This document shows, piece by piece, positions 44,306 to 52,462 of a DNA stretch of 64,000 nucleotides. Source of the DNA: Streptomyces canus 299MFChir4.1 (lineage in GTDB: Bacteria > Actinomycetota > Actinomycetes > Streptomycetales > Streptomycetaceae). The stretch lies in NCBI RefSeq assembly GCF_000383615.1, contig NZ_KB911597.1, positions 1 to 64,000 on the forward strand, in the 5' to 3' direction. Under the pieces are notes generated by a model that was not told the DNA's origin, did no database searches, and was given only the letters and a program-made list of their open reading frames with translations. Both the position numbers and the translations under genes were made by a program. The first letter of the stretch is position 1, and every line of letters starts with the position of its first letter.

Positions 44306-45289
44306 ATGCTCGAAGACCAGACGACCGCAGCGTCCTCCCCCACAGCGTGGCCGACCGCGTATCCGCAGGGATACGCGGTCGTCGACGTGGAGACCACCGG
44401 CCTGGCCCGCGACGACCGGATAATCTCCGCGGCCGTCTACCGACTTGACGCCCGCGGCGAGGTCGAGGACCACTGGTACACGCTGGTCAATCCGGAGCGC
44501 GACCCGGGCCCCGTGTGGATCCACGGGTTGACGAGCGACGCGCTCGAAGGCGCCCCTCTCTTCCAGGACGTCGCCGACGAGTTCTCGGCCCGTCTCGACG
44601 GCCGCGTGCTCGTCGCGCACAACGCCGTCTTCGACTGGCAGATGATCGCCCGCGAGTACGCGCGCGCGGGCCGGGTCGCGCCGGTGAGCCAGCGGCTGTG
44701 CACCATCGTCCTGTCGAAGGAGCTCGGCCTGCCGCTGCCCAACCACAAGCTGGAGTCGCTGGCGGCCCACTTCGGTGTCGTACAGCAGCGGGCGCACCAT
44801 GCCCTCGACGACGCGCGCGTGCTGGCGGAGGCCTTCCGGCCGAGCCTGCGGGCCGCCGCCGCGCGCAGTGTGCGGCTGCCGCTGCACGAGTGCCGGCCGC
44901 TGACCGAGTGGACGGACCGGGCGGTGCCCCGGCAGTCGGCGGGCTACGGCGGCTACCGGACCACCAGTTGGCGGCCCACCCGCAAGCGGCCCGCGTGCCC
45001 CTACCCCAACCCGGGGCGGTTCGAGGACGGCAAACCACTCAAACAGGGCATGCGGATCGCCTTCTCCGGGGACACCTCGATCGAGCGCGACCTCCTGGAG
45101 GACCGCGCGATCGAGGCCGGGCTGCATGTCGCCACCAGCATCTCCCGGCTGACCAGCCTGCTCGTCACCAACGACCCGGACTCGGGCACGTCCAAGGTGG
45201 TCAAGGCCCGGCAGTTCGGCACGCCGGTCGTCGACGAGGCGGCCTTCGGGCAGCTTCTCCGGGATGTGGAGCCGGCGTCGGAGGGATGA
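44306..45289 (+). CDS. DEDDh exonuclease with C-terminal BRCT domain
   Basis: 327 residues. The DnaQ-like domain (about 22-185) has D27/E29 (VVDVETTG), AHNAVFDW, and the final HHALDDARV giving the DEDDh set. The BRCT domain (about 230-320) starts at KQGMRIAFSGDTS. It resembles the proofreading-type 3'-5' exonucleases fused to BRCT found across actinobacteria, with a probable DNA-repair role. The stop is directly followed by a series of short palindromic repeats. Confidence 0.9.
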   Translation: MLEDQTTAASSPTAWPTAYPQGYAVVDVETTGLARDDRIISAAVYRLDARGEVEDHWYTLVNPERDPGPVWIHGLTSDALEGAPLFQDVADEFSARLDGRVLVAHNAVFDWQMIAREYARAGRVAPVSQRLCTIVLSKELGLPLPNHKLESLAAHFGVVQQRAHHALDDARVLAEAFRPSLRAAAARSVRLPLHECRPLTEWTDRAVPRQSAGYGGYRTTSWRPTRKRPACPYPNPGRFEDGKPLKQGMRIAFSGDTSIERDLLEDRAIEAGLHVATSISRLTSLLVTNDPDSGTSKVVKARQFGTPVVDEAAFGQLLRDVEPASEG

Positions 45290-45367
45290 CCGTACGGAAG
45301 GGTGACCGGGCGGAAGGAATGACCGTACGGAGCGAATGGGCCGTACGGAGGGGACGGCCGTACGGAA
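45290..45367. repeat. Five tandem ~17-bp units with palindromic CCGTACGG core
   Basis: Units start at 45290, 45307 (degenerate, CCGGGCGGA), 45323, 45341 and 45358, spaced 16-18 bases. Each intact core CCGTACGGA contains the palindrome CCGTACGG. The array fills the gap between the convergent exonuclease and Cys-rich genes. It could be a repeat-expansion tract, a cluster of protein sites or a termination region. Confidence 0.8.
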
Positions 45368-45383
45368 CGCACCGTCGCGTCGG

Positions 45384-45632
45384 TCACACAGCCGACCCGA
45401 CCTTGTCCACGATGCCGGCCTTGCCCTCCGCGCGGGCACAGTGCGCGCCGCAGAACCAGTGACCGTCCACCTCGACGCCCTGGCCGATGATCTGCACCCG
45501 GCAGTGCTCGCAGATCGGTGCCATGCGGTGGATCGCGCAGGCGAACGAGTCGAAGACGTGGCGTGCGCCGTCCTTCGTCTCGACGGTGAAGGCCAGCTCG
45601 TAGTCGTTCCCACACACTTCGCAACGTGTCAT
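45384..45632 (-). CDS. Small cysteine-rich metal-binding protein
   Basis: 82 residues with CEVC near the N-terminus, FACAIH, CEHC and FCGAHC. These are eight or so Cys/His ligands able to hold two metal ions. Streptomyces homologues are called prokaryotic-metallothionein-like. ATG at 45632 is the start; upstream bases in the frame are not conserved-looking. Divergent from the SURF1 gene. Function not established. Confidence 0.8.
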   Translation of the reverse strand: MTRCEVCGNDYELAFTVETKDGARHVFDSFACAIHRMAPICEHCRVQIIGQGVEVDGHWFCGAHCARAEGKAGIVDKVGSAV

Positions 45633-45757
45633 AAGCCGAATCGTCGGGGGCGCGGCCTGCCCTCGCAAGCCGAGAGCGTCGCTCGGGTGGGATCGGCGAC
45701 GGGGGCCGAGCACACCCCTGTGGGAACACCCCGCGGTCCGAGTTGTACGGTCGTGGG

Positions 45758-46555
45758 GTGTACCGCTTCCTGTTGTCCCGGCAGTGGGTGATCCTCACGC
45801 TGGTCGCCCTGCTCCTCATCCCCACGATGATCAGGCTGGGCATCTGGCAGATGCACCGCTACGAGATGCGCACCGCCCGCAACCAGCTGGTCTCCGACGC
45901 GCTGACCGCGAAGCCGGTGCCCGTGGAGCGGATGACCTCGCCCGGACACACGGTCACCACCCACGACCGGTACCGCCGCGTGATCGCGAAGGGACACTTC
46001 GACACCGCCGACGAGGTCGTCGTCCGGCGCCGCACCAACTCCGACGACGAGGTCGGCTACCACGTCCTGACCCCGTTCGTCCTCGACGACGGCAAGGTGC
46101 TGCTGGTCAACCGGGGCTGGATCCCCGCGAACGGTCCGAGCCAGACCGCGTTCCCGAAGGTCCCCGCCCCCCCGCAGGGCGAGATCACCGTCACCGGACG
46201 GCTGATGCCCGACGAGACGACCGCGGCGAGCGGCATCAAGAACCTCAAGGGGCTGCCGGACCGCCAGGTCATGCTGATCAACAGCGAGCAGGAGGCCGAG
46301 CGGCTCGGTGCCACGGTGCTCGGCGGGTACATCGCCCAGACGGCACCCGAGCCGAAGGGTGACAGCCCGGAACTGATCGGCGGCAACCCCGGCAAGGAGG
46401 ACGCCGCGCTGAACTACGCCTACGCCATCCAGTGGTGGCTGTTCTCCGTCGGCGTTCCGATCGGGTGGGTCGTCCTCGTGCGGCGCGAGCTCCGTGACCG
46501 CCGGGAGAAGGCGGAGCGGGAAGGCGCTGCGCAGGCGGAGCCGGCCGCGGTGTGA
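45758..46555 (+). CDS. SURF1-family cytochrome oxidase assembly protein
   Basis: About 265 residues with two transmembrane helices at the ends (about 8-28 and 220-240) flanking a large extracytoplasmic domain, the SURF1 layout. Motifs: LGIWQMHRYEMR near the start, VLLVNRGWIP in the middle, and NYAYAIQWWLFS near the end. Assists haem a insertion into cytochrome c oxidase. GTG at 45758 is the likely start. Confidence 0.92.
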   Translation: MYRFLLSRQWVILTLVALLLIPTMIRLGIWQMHRYEMRTARNQLVSDALTAKPVPVERMTSPGHTVTTHDRYRRVIAKGHFDTADEVVVRRRTNSDDEVGYHVLTPFVLDDGKVLLVNRGWIPANGPSQTAFPKVPAPPQGEITVTGRLMPDETTAASGIKNLKGLPDRQVMLINSEQEAERLGATVLGGYIAQTAPEPKGDSPELIGGNPGKEDAALNYAYAIQWWLFSVGVPIGWVVLVRRELRDRREKAEREGAAQAEPAAV

Positions 46556-46656
46556 CCCACCGGCCCGGCAGCAGGTGCGGCTGGCCCTGCTCGGCGCCGT
46601 CACTCCCCCGGCCCCACCCCTGATTGCCCGCACGGCCGGCCGGGAAACCGCACAGC

Positions 46657-48441
46657 GTGCACCCCCGTATCGAGGACTACGCCCTCATCGGCGACGAACA
46701 GACCGCCGCCCTGGTCGGCATGGACGGCTCCGTGGACTGGCTGTGCCTGCCCCGCTTCGACTCGGCGGCCTGCTTCGCCAGACTGCTCGGGGACGAGGAG
46801 AACGGCCACTGGCGGATCGCTCCGAAGAACGCTGACCGGTGCACGAGGCGCGCCTACCGCCCCGACACCCTCGTCCTGGACACCGAGTGGGAGACCGACG
46901 AGGGCGCGGTGCGCGTCACCGACCTGATGCCGCAGCGCGATGTCGCGCCCGACGTCGTACGCGTCGTGGAAGGGCTCCGCGGCCGGGTCACCGTGCGCAG
47001 CACGCTCCGGCTGCGCTTCGAGTACGGCTCGATCGTGCCGTGGGTGCGCAGGGCGGACGGGCACCGGGTGGCCATCGCGGGACCGGACGCGACATGGCTG
47101 CGCAGCGAGCCCCCGGTGCGCACCTGGGGCGAGCACTTCGGGACGCACTCGGAGTTCACCGTCGAGGCGGGCGAGAAGGTCGCGTTCGTCCTCACCTGGC
47201 ATCCCTCGCACGAGCCGCGTCCCCCGCTGATCGACCCCTTCGAGACGCTGGAGAGCAGCGTGGCCGACTGGCAGGCGTGGGCGGCGCGCTGCCGCTACGA
47301 CGGTCCGCACCGGGACGCCGTGGTCCGTTCCCTGATCACCCTGAAGGCGCTCACCTACCGGCCGACCGGTGGCATCGTGGCCGCGGCCACCACCTCGCTG
47401 CCGGAGGAGATGGGCGGGGTGCGCAACTGGGACTACCGCTACTGCTGGCTGCGCGACTCCACCCTCACCCTGGCGGCCCTGGTGCAGTGCGGTTACCTGG
47501 AGGAGGCCGAGGCCTGGCGGGACTGGCTGCTGCGCGCGGTCGCCGGCGACCCGGCGGACCTCCAGATCATGTACGGCGTGGCGGGCGAGCGGCGACTGCC
47601 CGAGTTCGAGCTGCCGTGGCTGTCCGGCTTCGGCGGCTCCACGCCGGTACGCATCGGCAACGAGGCCGTGAAGCAGCTCCAGCTGGACGTGTACGGCGAG
47701 GTCATGGACTCGCTGTCGCTGGCACGGCGGGCGGGCCTGCCCGCCAAGCCGCACATGTGGTCCCTGCAGAGCGTCCTGCTGGACTTCCTCCGCTCCTCCT
47801 GGCGGCAGCCGGACGAGGGGATCTGGGAGGTGCGCGGCGGCCGCCGCGACTTCGTCCACTCGAAGGTCATGGTGTGGGTCGCCGCCGACCGCGCGGTGCG
47901 GGCCTTGGAGGCCTTCCCGGCCCTGAAGGGCGCCCCGGACGGCTGGCGCGCGCTGCGCGACGAGGTGCACCGCGAGGTCTGCGAGAAGGGCTACGACCCC
48001 GAACGCAACACCTTCACCCAGTACTACGGCTCACGCGAACTCGACGCGTCCCTGCTGCTGATCCCGCGCACCGGCTTCCTGCCGCCCGACGATCCCCGGG
48101 TGGTCGGCACCATCGACGCGATCCGCGCGGAGCTGGAACACGACGGACTGGTACGGCGGTACAGCGCCGAGGAGACCCCCGTCGACGGGCTGCCCGGCGG
48201 CGAGGGCACCTTCCTGGTGTGCTCGTTCTGGCTCGCCGACGCCCTCCACATGACCGGCCGCACAAAGGAGGCGCGGGAGCTGTTCGAACGGCTGCTGGGG
48301 CTGGCCAACGACGTGGGGCTGCTGTCCGAGGAGTACGACCCGGTGGCCGGCGTCCAGCTCGGCAACTTCCCGCAGGCGTTCAGCCACATCGGTCTGGTGA
48401 CCACCGCCCTCACCCTGTACGGGGGCGAGGGGGCAGGATAG
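46657..48441 (+). CDS. Glycoside hydrolase family 15 protein (glucoamylase/trehalase type)
   Basis: About 594 residues. The N-terminal beta domain starts with IEDYALIGD and WLCLPRFDS. The (alpha/alpha)6 catalytic domain contains GGVRNWDYRYCWLRDS, a hallmark of the cytosolic GH15 group that includes mycobacterial trehalase. No signal peptide, so intracellular; the substrate may be trehalose or an alpha-glucan. GTG at 46657 (VHPRIEDY) is preferred over a TTG 11 codons upstream. The SDR gene starts 5 bases after the stop. Confidence 0.9.
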   Translation: MHPRIEDYALIGDEQTAALVGMDGSVDWLCLPRFDSAACFARLLGDEENGHWRIAPKNADRCTRRAYRPDTLVLDTEWETDEGAVRVTDLMPQRDVAPDVVRVVEGLRGRVTVRSTLRLRFEYGSIVPWVRRADGHRVAIAGPDATWLRSEPPVRTWGEHFGTHSEFTVEAGEKVAFVLTWHPSHEPRPPLIDPFETLESSVADWQAWAARCRYDGPHRDAVVRSLITLKALTYRPTGGIVAAATTSLPEEMGGVRNWDYRYCWLRDSTLTLAALVQCGYLEEAEAWRDWLLRAVAGDPADLQIMYGVAGERRLPEFELPWLSGFGGSTPVRIGNEAVKQLQLDVYGEVMDSLSLARRAGLPAKPHMWSLQSVLLDFLRSSWRQPDEGIWEVRGGRRDFVHSKVMVWVAADRAVRALEAFPALKGAPDGWRALRDEVHREVCEKGYDPERNTFTQYYGSRELDASLLLIPRTGFLPPDDPRVVGTIDAIRAELEHDGLVRRYSAEETPVDGLPGGEGTFLVCSFWLADALHMTGRTKEARELFERLLGLANDVGLLSEEYDPVAGVQLGNFPQAFSHIGLVTTALTLYGGEGAG

Positions 48442-48446
48442 GAGCC

Positions 48447-49202
48447 ATGGATCTTGGACTGAAGGACCGTGTGTACGTCGTCACCGGAGCGACCCGGGGG
48501 CTCGGCAACGCGGCCGCGCGTTCTCTGGTCGCGGACGGGGCGAAGGTCGTGGTGACCGGGCGGGAGGAGACGCGAGCGCTCGCCGCGGCCGCGGAGTTGG
48601 GGCCGAACGCCGTGGGCGTGGCCGTCGACAACGCCGATCCGTCGGCGCCCGAGCGGCTGATCGCCACCGCGCGCGAGCACTTCGGCGGCTTCGACGGTGT
48701 GCTCATCAGTGTCGGCGGGCCCCCGCCCGGTTTTGTCGCCGACAACACGGACGAGCAGTGGCAGTCCGCGTTCGAGTCGGTGTTCCTCGGGGCGGTCCGG
48801 CTGGCTCGGGCGGCCGCGGCGGAGCTGGCGGCGGGGGGTGTCATCGGGTTCGTGCTCTCCGCGTCGGTGCATGAGCCGCTCCCGGGGCTGACCATCTCGA
48901 ACGGACTGCGGCCCGGTCTCGCGGGGTTCGCGAAGTCCCTCGCGGACGAGCTGGGGCCGCGCGGGATTCGGGTCGTCGGGCTCCTGCCGTCGCGCATCGA
49001 CACGGATCGGGTGCGCGAACTGGACGCGTTGTCCGCGGACCCGGAGGCGACTCGGGCTGCGAACGAGTCCCGGATTCCGTTGCGGCGGTATGGGACGCCG
49101 GAGGAGTTCGGGCGGGTGTCGGCGTTTTTGCTGTCGCCGGCTGCTTCATATCTGACCGGGGTGATGCTGCCTGTTGATGGGGGCCTGCGGCACGGTTTTT
49201 AA
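48447..49202 (+). CDS. Short-chain dehydrogenase/reductase
   Basis: 251 residues. The cofactor loop TGATRGLG is near residue 13. The usual catalytic Tyr-x3-Lys region reads SNGLRPGLAGFAKS here, so the canonical YxxxK is missing (N-G-L-R in place of Tyr...Lys). SVGG replaces NNAG. Such 'divergent' SDRs may be inactive or use other residues. ATG 48447 follows GGAG and is closely coupled to the GH15 gene. An interspersed repeat follows the stop. Confidence 0.85.
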   Translation: MDLGLKDRVYVVTGATRGLGNAAARSLVADGAKVVVTGREETRALAAAAELGPNAVGVAVDNADPSAPERLIATAREHFGGFDGVLISVGGPPPGFVADNTDEQWQSAFESVFLGAVRLARAAAAELAAGGVIGFVLSASVHEPLPGLTISNGLRPGLAGFAKSLADELGPRGIRVVGLLPSRIDTDRVRELDALSADPEATRAANESRIPLRRYGTPEEFGRVSAFLLSPAASYLTGVMLPVDGGLRHGF

Positions 49203-49220
49203 GGTGCGGGCCGGTGGAGG

Positions 49221-49276
49221 CTGGTCGCGCCCACGCGGCGGAGCCGCACATTGATACAGCCCCGCGCCCCTGAAAG
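49221..49276. repeat. Streptomyces interspersed intergenic repeat
   Basis: Contains TGGTCGCGCCCACGCGGCGG, a GCGGC/GCCGC mini-hairpin, TTGATACAGC and then CCCCGCGCCCCTGA. The CCCCGCGCCCCT core is shared with copies at 3.47 kb and 60.1/60.28 kb. It lies between the convergent SDR and AmaP genes. Confidence 0.75.
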
Positions 49277-49279
49277 CCC

Positions 49280-49858
49280 TTAACTCACCCTTTCCGCCTT
49301 GTGCTTGACGCCGGTCATGCGGACCTCGGCCGGAAGCGAATCGAGCCCCGCTGAATCGCGAGCGTGCGCCAGGGCCTCTGCCGTCAGATAGCTCAACGTT
49401 GTTCCGGGGTCCACGTGCGGTTCCAGGTGGAGGCGTACGTGGGTCTCCGGGGCGTCCGGACGGCCTTTCAGGCGTGCCTGGGCTCGCTGTACGCCGTCCA
49501 ACTGGCCCGCGTCGCTCGCCAGTACGCCTTCCAGGGCCCGGCCCCTCAGGAGCGCGCCCTCGCCGTCGCCCGTGCTGACGCGCACCTCCGTGAGCCGGCG
49601 CCTGCGCAGCACCGACGTCAGCCACCACAGGGTCAGGAGCACCACGAGCGCCAGTGCGGCGATGACCGTCGGCCACCACCAGCCCTCGCCCTCCCAGCGG
49701 GTGCGCTCCGCGTCGCTCAGCAGGACGTCCTTCTTGCCGTCGTGGATCCACCAGGAGGGCGGGTCGAGGCCGAGGCCCACGGCGAGCACCGAGCCGCCGA
49801 CGACCAGGAGCACCAGGCCCACCAGGCCGATCAGTACGCGGTTGACGGTCCTGGACAT
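49280..49858 (-). CDS. AmaP-like alkaline-shock membrane anchor protein
   Basis: 192 residues with two transmembrane helices (about 7-29 and 60-82) and a cytoplasmic C-terminal domain (about 90-185). AmaP anchors Asp23 at the membrane in Firmicutes. Last gene of a minus-strand cluster with two Asp23-family genes, which supports the call. The stop codon is next to an interspersed repeat. Confidence 0.83.
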   Translation of the reverse strand: MSRTVNRVLIGLVGLVLLVVGGSVLAVGLGLDPPSWWIHDGKKDVLLSDAERTRWEGEGWWWPTVIAALALVVLLTLWWLTSVLRRRRLTEVRVSTGDGEGALLRGRALEGVLASDAGQLDGVQRAQARLKGRPDAPETHVRLHLEPHVDPGTTLSYLTAEALAHARDSAGLDSLPAEVRMTGVKHKAERVS

Positions 49859-49863
49859 CGCCC

Positions 49864-50550
49864 TCAGCCCTTCTTCCCGGTCGTTCGCGCCACGTGCACC
49901 GACAGGGCGGGCGGCCGGGCCAGTCCCAGTCCCCTGATCGCCTCGGCAAGGGTGGCGTCCAGGTCGGCGCGTACGTCGTCCAGTTCACGGAAGTGGGAGA
50001 CCGTGCGGATGTCGGCCTTCCGCCGCCTCATGCGTACGCGTGCGGACTGGACGCCGGACACCTCCATGGCCCGGTCGCGCAGCACCATGGCGGCCGCGTC
50101 GCGGTGCAGGCCGGCGCGGACGTCGGGGTGGGTGCGGCTCATCGGGAGGAGGCGGCGCAGACCCGGTGTGACGGCCAGGACGATCAGCCACAGGCCCAGG
50201 GCCGCGGCGACACCGGCGCCGATCAGGACCCAGATGTCGTCCAGGGGGCGTTCGGCGAGCTGCGCGGAGAGTGCGCGGCGCCAGTGCATGCCCGGCCGGT
50301 CGGCCCGGACGGCCGCGATGTCGTACAGGAAGATCCCCGCGACGAGCAGGAGCAGCACGGCGACGATCCCGGCCGGAACCCTGCGCGCCGACCAGAAACG
50401 GCGTGCGCCGCCGCCCGCCTCCGCCTCCGGTACGGGTGGTGGTCCGTACGCCGTCGCCGACCCGGACTGCTCGCGCTGGTCCGGTTCCGCCGCCCGCTCG
50501 ATGACCGGCAGTCGTTGTGTGGTGCCTTCGGAGCCCTGGGGCTCGCTCAT
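49864..50550 (-). CDS. DUF6286-type membrane protein of the Asp23 cluster
   Basis: 228 residues: a Pro/Glu-rich N-terminal tail (about 1-50), two transmembrane helices (about 58-78 and 105-128), and a cytoplasmic C-terminal domain similar in size and pattern to that of AmaP (RDRAMEVSGVQSARVRMRRR). It lies 5 bases before the AmaP gene and overlaps the upstream Asp23 gene by ATGA. ATG 50550 is the start. Role unknown; the layout suggests a second membrane anchor. Confidence 0.8.
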   Translation of the reverse strand: MSEPQGSEGTTQRLPVIERAAEPDQREQSGSATAYGPPPVPEAEAGGGARRFWSARRVPAGIVAVLLLLVAGIFLYDIAAVRADRPGMHWRRALSAQLAERPLDDIWVLIGAGVAAALGLWLIVLAVTPGLRRLLPMSRTHPDVRAGLHRDAAAMVLRDRAMEVSGVQSARVRMRRRKADIRTVSHFRELDDVRADLDATLAEAIRGLGLARPPALSVHVARTTGKKG

Positions 50551-50945
50551 CGCGTCCTCCCCTGTGCCGCGCCGTGCGTCTGTGCCGAATACAGCCGCTC
50601 CACCTGGACGGCGACCTCCGACACCTCCATGCCCACCAACGCGACTACCCGCTCGACCACGTGCTGACGCACCCCTCGGCACCGCGCGCCGATGTCGCAC
50701 GGGTAGTCGAGTTCGAGGTGCATGCGGATGCGGGCCACTTCGTGGTGGACGACGACGGTGGCGTGCGGGCGCCCGGCCTCGGCGGGGAGCTTTCCCAGCG
50801 CCTCACGGGCCGCCTGTCCCGCGACCTTGGCGACCACCCGGTCGGCGATCCTCGTCGACCCTCGCTCACCGGGCGGAACGCGGGTCGCGGGCAGGGGCCC
50901 GCGGAGCCCGTCCGCCGTGCCGCTCTCACTGCTCACGGACGTCAT
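50547..50945 (-). CDS. Asp23/Gls24 family protein (copy 2)
   Basis: 132 residues. Asp23 features: RIADRVVAKVAGQAAREALG, a short beta segment ATVVVHHEVARIRMHLELD and the helix VRQHVVERVVALVGMEVSEVAVQVERL. Overlaps both neighbours by four bases, ATGA on each side. Asp23 proteins polymerise under the membrane and act in envelope stress. Differs from copy 1 (51174-51638) in its N-terminal part. Confidence 0.88.
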   Translation of the reverse strand: MTSVSSESGTADGLRGPLPATRVPPGERGSTRIADRVVAKVAGQAAREALGKLPAEAGRPHATVVVHHEVARIRMHLELDYPCDIGARCRGVRQHVVERVVALVGMEVSEVAVQVERLYSAQTHGAAQGRTR

Positions 50946-51136
50946 GGCCGCCGGTCGCGTCGGTCGTCACGGGTACGGAAGAAGTCGCCGATCTCCAGGT
51001 CCCCCTCCAGGAACCGGCCGACGACGAAGCCGATGGCGCCCAGCGCCGCCACCAGCAGGAAGGCGCCGAACCCGCCGAAATATCCTGCGAAGCCCAGCGC
51101 CATGCCGGCGATCATGCCGACCACGGCCATGCTCAT
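50942..51136 (-). CDS. Small two-helix membrane protein of the Asp23 cluster
   Basis: 64 residues, almost entirely two glycine-rich hydrophobic helices (about 3-19 and 22-42), then an acidic/basic tail (EGDLEIGDFFRTRDDRR). It resembles the DUF2273-type small membrane proteins found beside asp23 and amaP in other Gram-positives. Overlaps the downstream Asp23 gene by ATGA. Confidence 0.8.
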   Translation of the reverse strand: MSMAVVGMIAGMALGFAGYFGGFGAFLLVAALGAIGFVVGRFLEGDLEIGDFFRTRDDRRDRRP

Positions 51137-51173
51137 CGTGCGCTCCCTAAAGGTCCTTCACGGTGTGGTGCGG

Positions 51174-51638
51174 CTACTGGAGTCGGGACTCCGGCTCCTC
51201 GTCCTCCTCGTCGGGGAGCTTCACATCGCTCACCGCGACATTGACCTCGACGACCTCCAGGCCGGTCATCCGCTCCACCGCGGCGATGACGTTCTCCCGC
51301 ACGGCCTTGGCCACGTCGGAGATCGAGACGCCGTAGTCGACGACGATCTCCAGGTCGAGCGCGGTCTGCACCTCACCGACCTCGACCTTGACCCCGCGGG
51401 TGGCGGACTTCGAACCGCCGGGCACCCGGTCGCGTACGGCCCCGAAGGTGCGGCTCAGACCGCTGCCCATGGCGTGGACGCCGAGGACGTCCCGTGCCGC
51501 GAGTCCGGCGATCTTCTCCACGACACCGTCGGCGATGGTGGTGCGCCCTCGGGTCGCCGGGTCGCCGCCGCCGCGTTTGGTGGTCTTCCGCAGTTGCGCC
51601 TGCTGCTCCACCTCGGTGCTCTGTGTCATGTCGGTCAT
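51174..51638 (-). CDS. Asp23/Gls24 family protein (copy 1)
   Basis: 154 residues. The Asp23 domain (about 35-140) has TTIADGVVEKIAGLAARDVLG, VDYGVSISDVAKAVRENV and VERMTGLEVVEVNVAV, and the tail is acidic. First gene of the five-gene minus-strand cluster. Either ATG (51638 or three codons later) could start. Probably forms a subsurface scaffold with the AmaP-like protein. Confidence 0.92.
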   Translation of the reverse strand: MTDMTQSTEVEQQAQLRKTTKRGGGDPATRGRTTIADGVVEKIAGLAARDVLGVHAMGSGLSRTFGAVRDRVPGGSKSATRGVKVEVGEVQTALDLEIVVDYGVSISDVAKAVRENVIAAVERMTGLEVVEVNVAVSDVKLPDEEDEEPESRLQ

Positions 51639-51723
51639 CGCGTCACCCCTTTCACTCGTCCTCCTTCGACCACCGTAAGCGCGGTGGCGCGATCGCGCGC
51701 CGGAGATGCGGCAGGCTGGAGGA

Positions 51724-52440
51724 ATGACGGCGGAGCAGTGGGCACGGACGGTGCGGCATCAGCTGGGGCTGGGCAGACTGCTGCCCCTGGGCGGACCGCG
51801 TGACGGCGCGTGGATCTCCGAGGAGGCGGCCGGGGCGGTGCTGCGGGCCGCCGCCGAGGACCTTCGGGGCGTACGGCTGGGCGCGGTGCGCCTCGGGCTC
51901 GCCCGTCCGGAGGAGGCGCCCGAGCCCGCCGTACCGCCGCCTCCGAGCGCGCTGCCGCCCGGTCCGCTGCGGCTCGCGGCGGAGTTCGAGGCCACGCCCG
52001 CGGAGCCGCTGCCGGTGGCGGCGGAGCGGCTGCGCACCGCACTGGCCGGGGCGGCGGCCGGGCTGCTGGGGCTGGAGCTCGACGAGGTGGATCTTCGAGT
52101 GACGGCCCTGCTGGACGAGGACGCCGAACGTTCCCCCGTACGGGTGCCCGAGCCGCCGCGTGCCGCGGAGGCGGGGCCCGGCGAGGAGACCCTCGTGGCC
52201 GTCGCCGCCCTTGCGGTGCCCGGGGTGGGCCTGCTGACCGGGGTGCTGGGGCGGCCGGTGTACATCGAGGACCGTGAGACCGGGGACGGCTCGCTTCCGC
52301 GCCGCCATGTCCGCGTCGAACTGGCGGCGGGCGCGGACCGCCGGGCCCTGGACGTGGCCCGGGAGGTCCGCGCCGCCGTGGGAGAGGTGCTGGCGGACCG
52401 GCCGACGGTGACCGTGCTGGTGACGGCCGTGACGGTCTAG
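51724..52440 (+). CDS. Conserved hypothetical protein next to Asp23 cluster
   Basis: 238 residues, rich in Ala, Glu, Pro and Arg, no signal peptide or clear transmembrane segment. Streptomyces homologues carry the misleading label 'nucleopolyhedrovirus P10 family'. Two segments (LDEVDLRVTALL; VRAAVGEVLADRPTVTVLVTAVTV) have the Asp23-like alternation of helix and strand, so it may be a distant pair of Asp23-like modules; this is inference. Divergent from the Asp23 cluster across 85 bases. Confidence 0.7.
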   Translation: MTAEQWARTVRHQLGLGRLLPLGGPRDGAWISEEAAGAVLRAAAEDLRGVRLGAVRLGLARPEEAPEPAVPPPPSALPPGPLRLAAEFEATPAEPLPVAAERLRTALAGAAAGLLGLELDEVDLRVTALLDEDAERSPVRVPEPPRAAEAGPGEETLVAVAALAVPGVGLLTGVLGRPVYIEDRETGDGSLPRRHVRVELAAGADRRALDVAREVRAAVGEVLADRPTVTVLVTAVTV

Positions 52441-52462
52441 GGTCCCGTCCGCCGGACAGGTC

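Noticed and set aside
43246..44448. 400-codon plus-strand frame covering the VIT1 region
   Set aside because: Low-complexity shadow of the VIT1 transporter on the other strand; only the first part might be a remnant, reported separately.
45001..45843. Minus-strand frame through the CCGTACGG repeats as an extended Cys-rich protein
   Set aside because: The Cys-rich protein starts at ATG 45632 and stops at 45384; the repeat array lies beyond its stop and reads as low-complexity in all frames.
46839..48441. Plus-strand frame running into the SDR at 48447, overlapping the GH15 gene
   Set aside because: Its translation is low-complexity Arg/Gly/Ala, while the GH15 frame has clear motifs. The SDR starts at its own ATG with a ribosome site.
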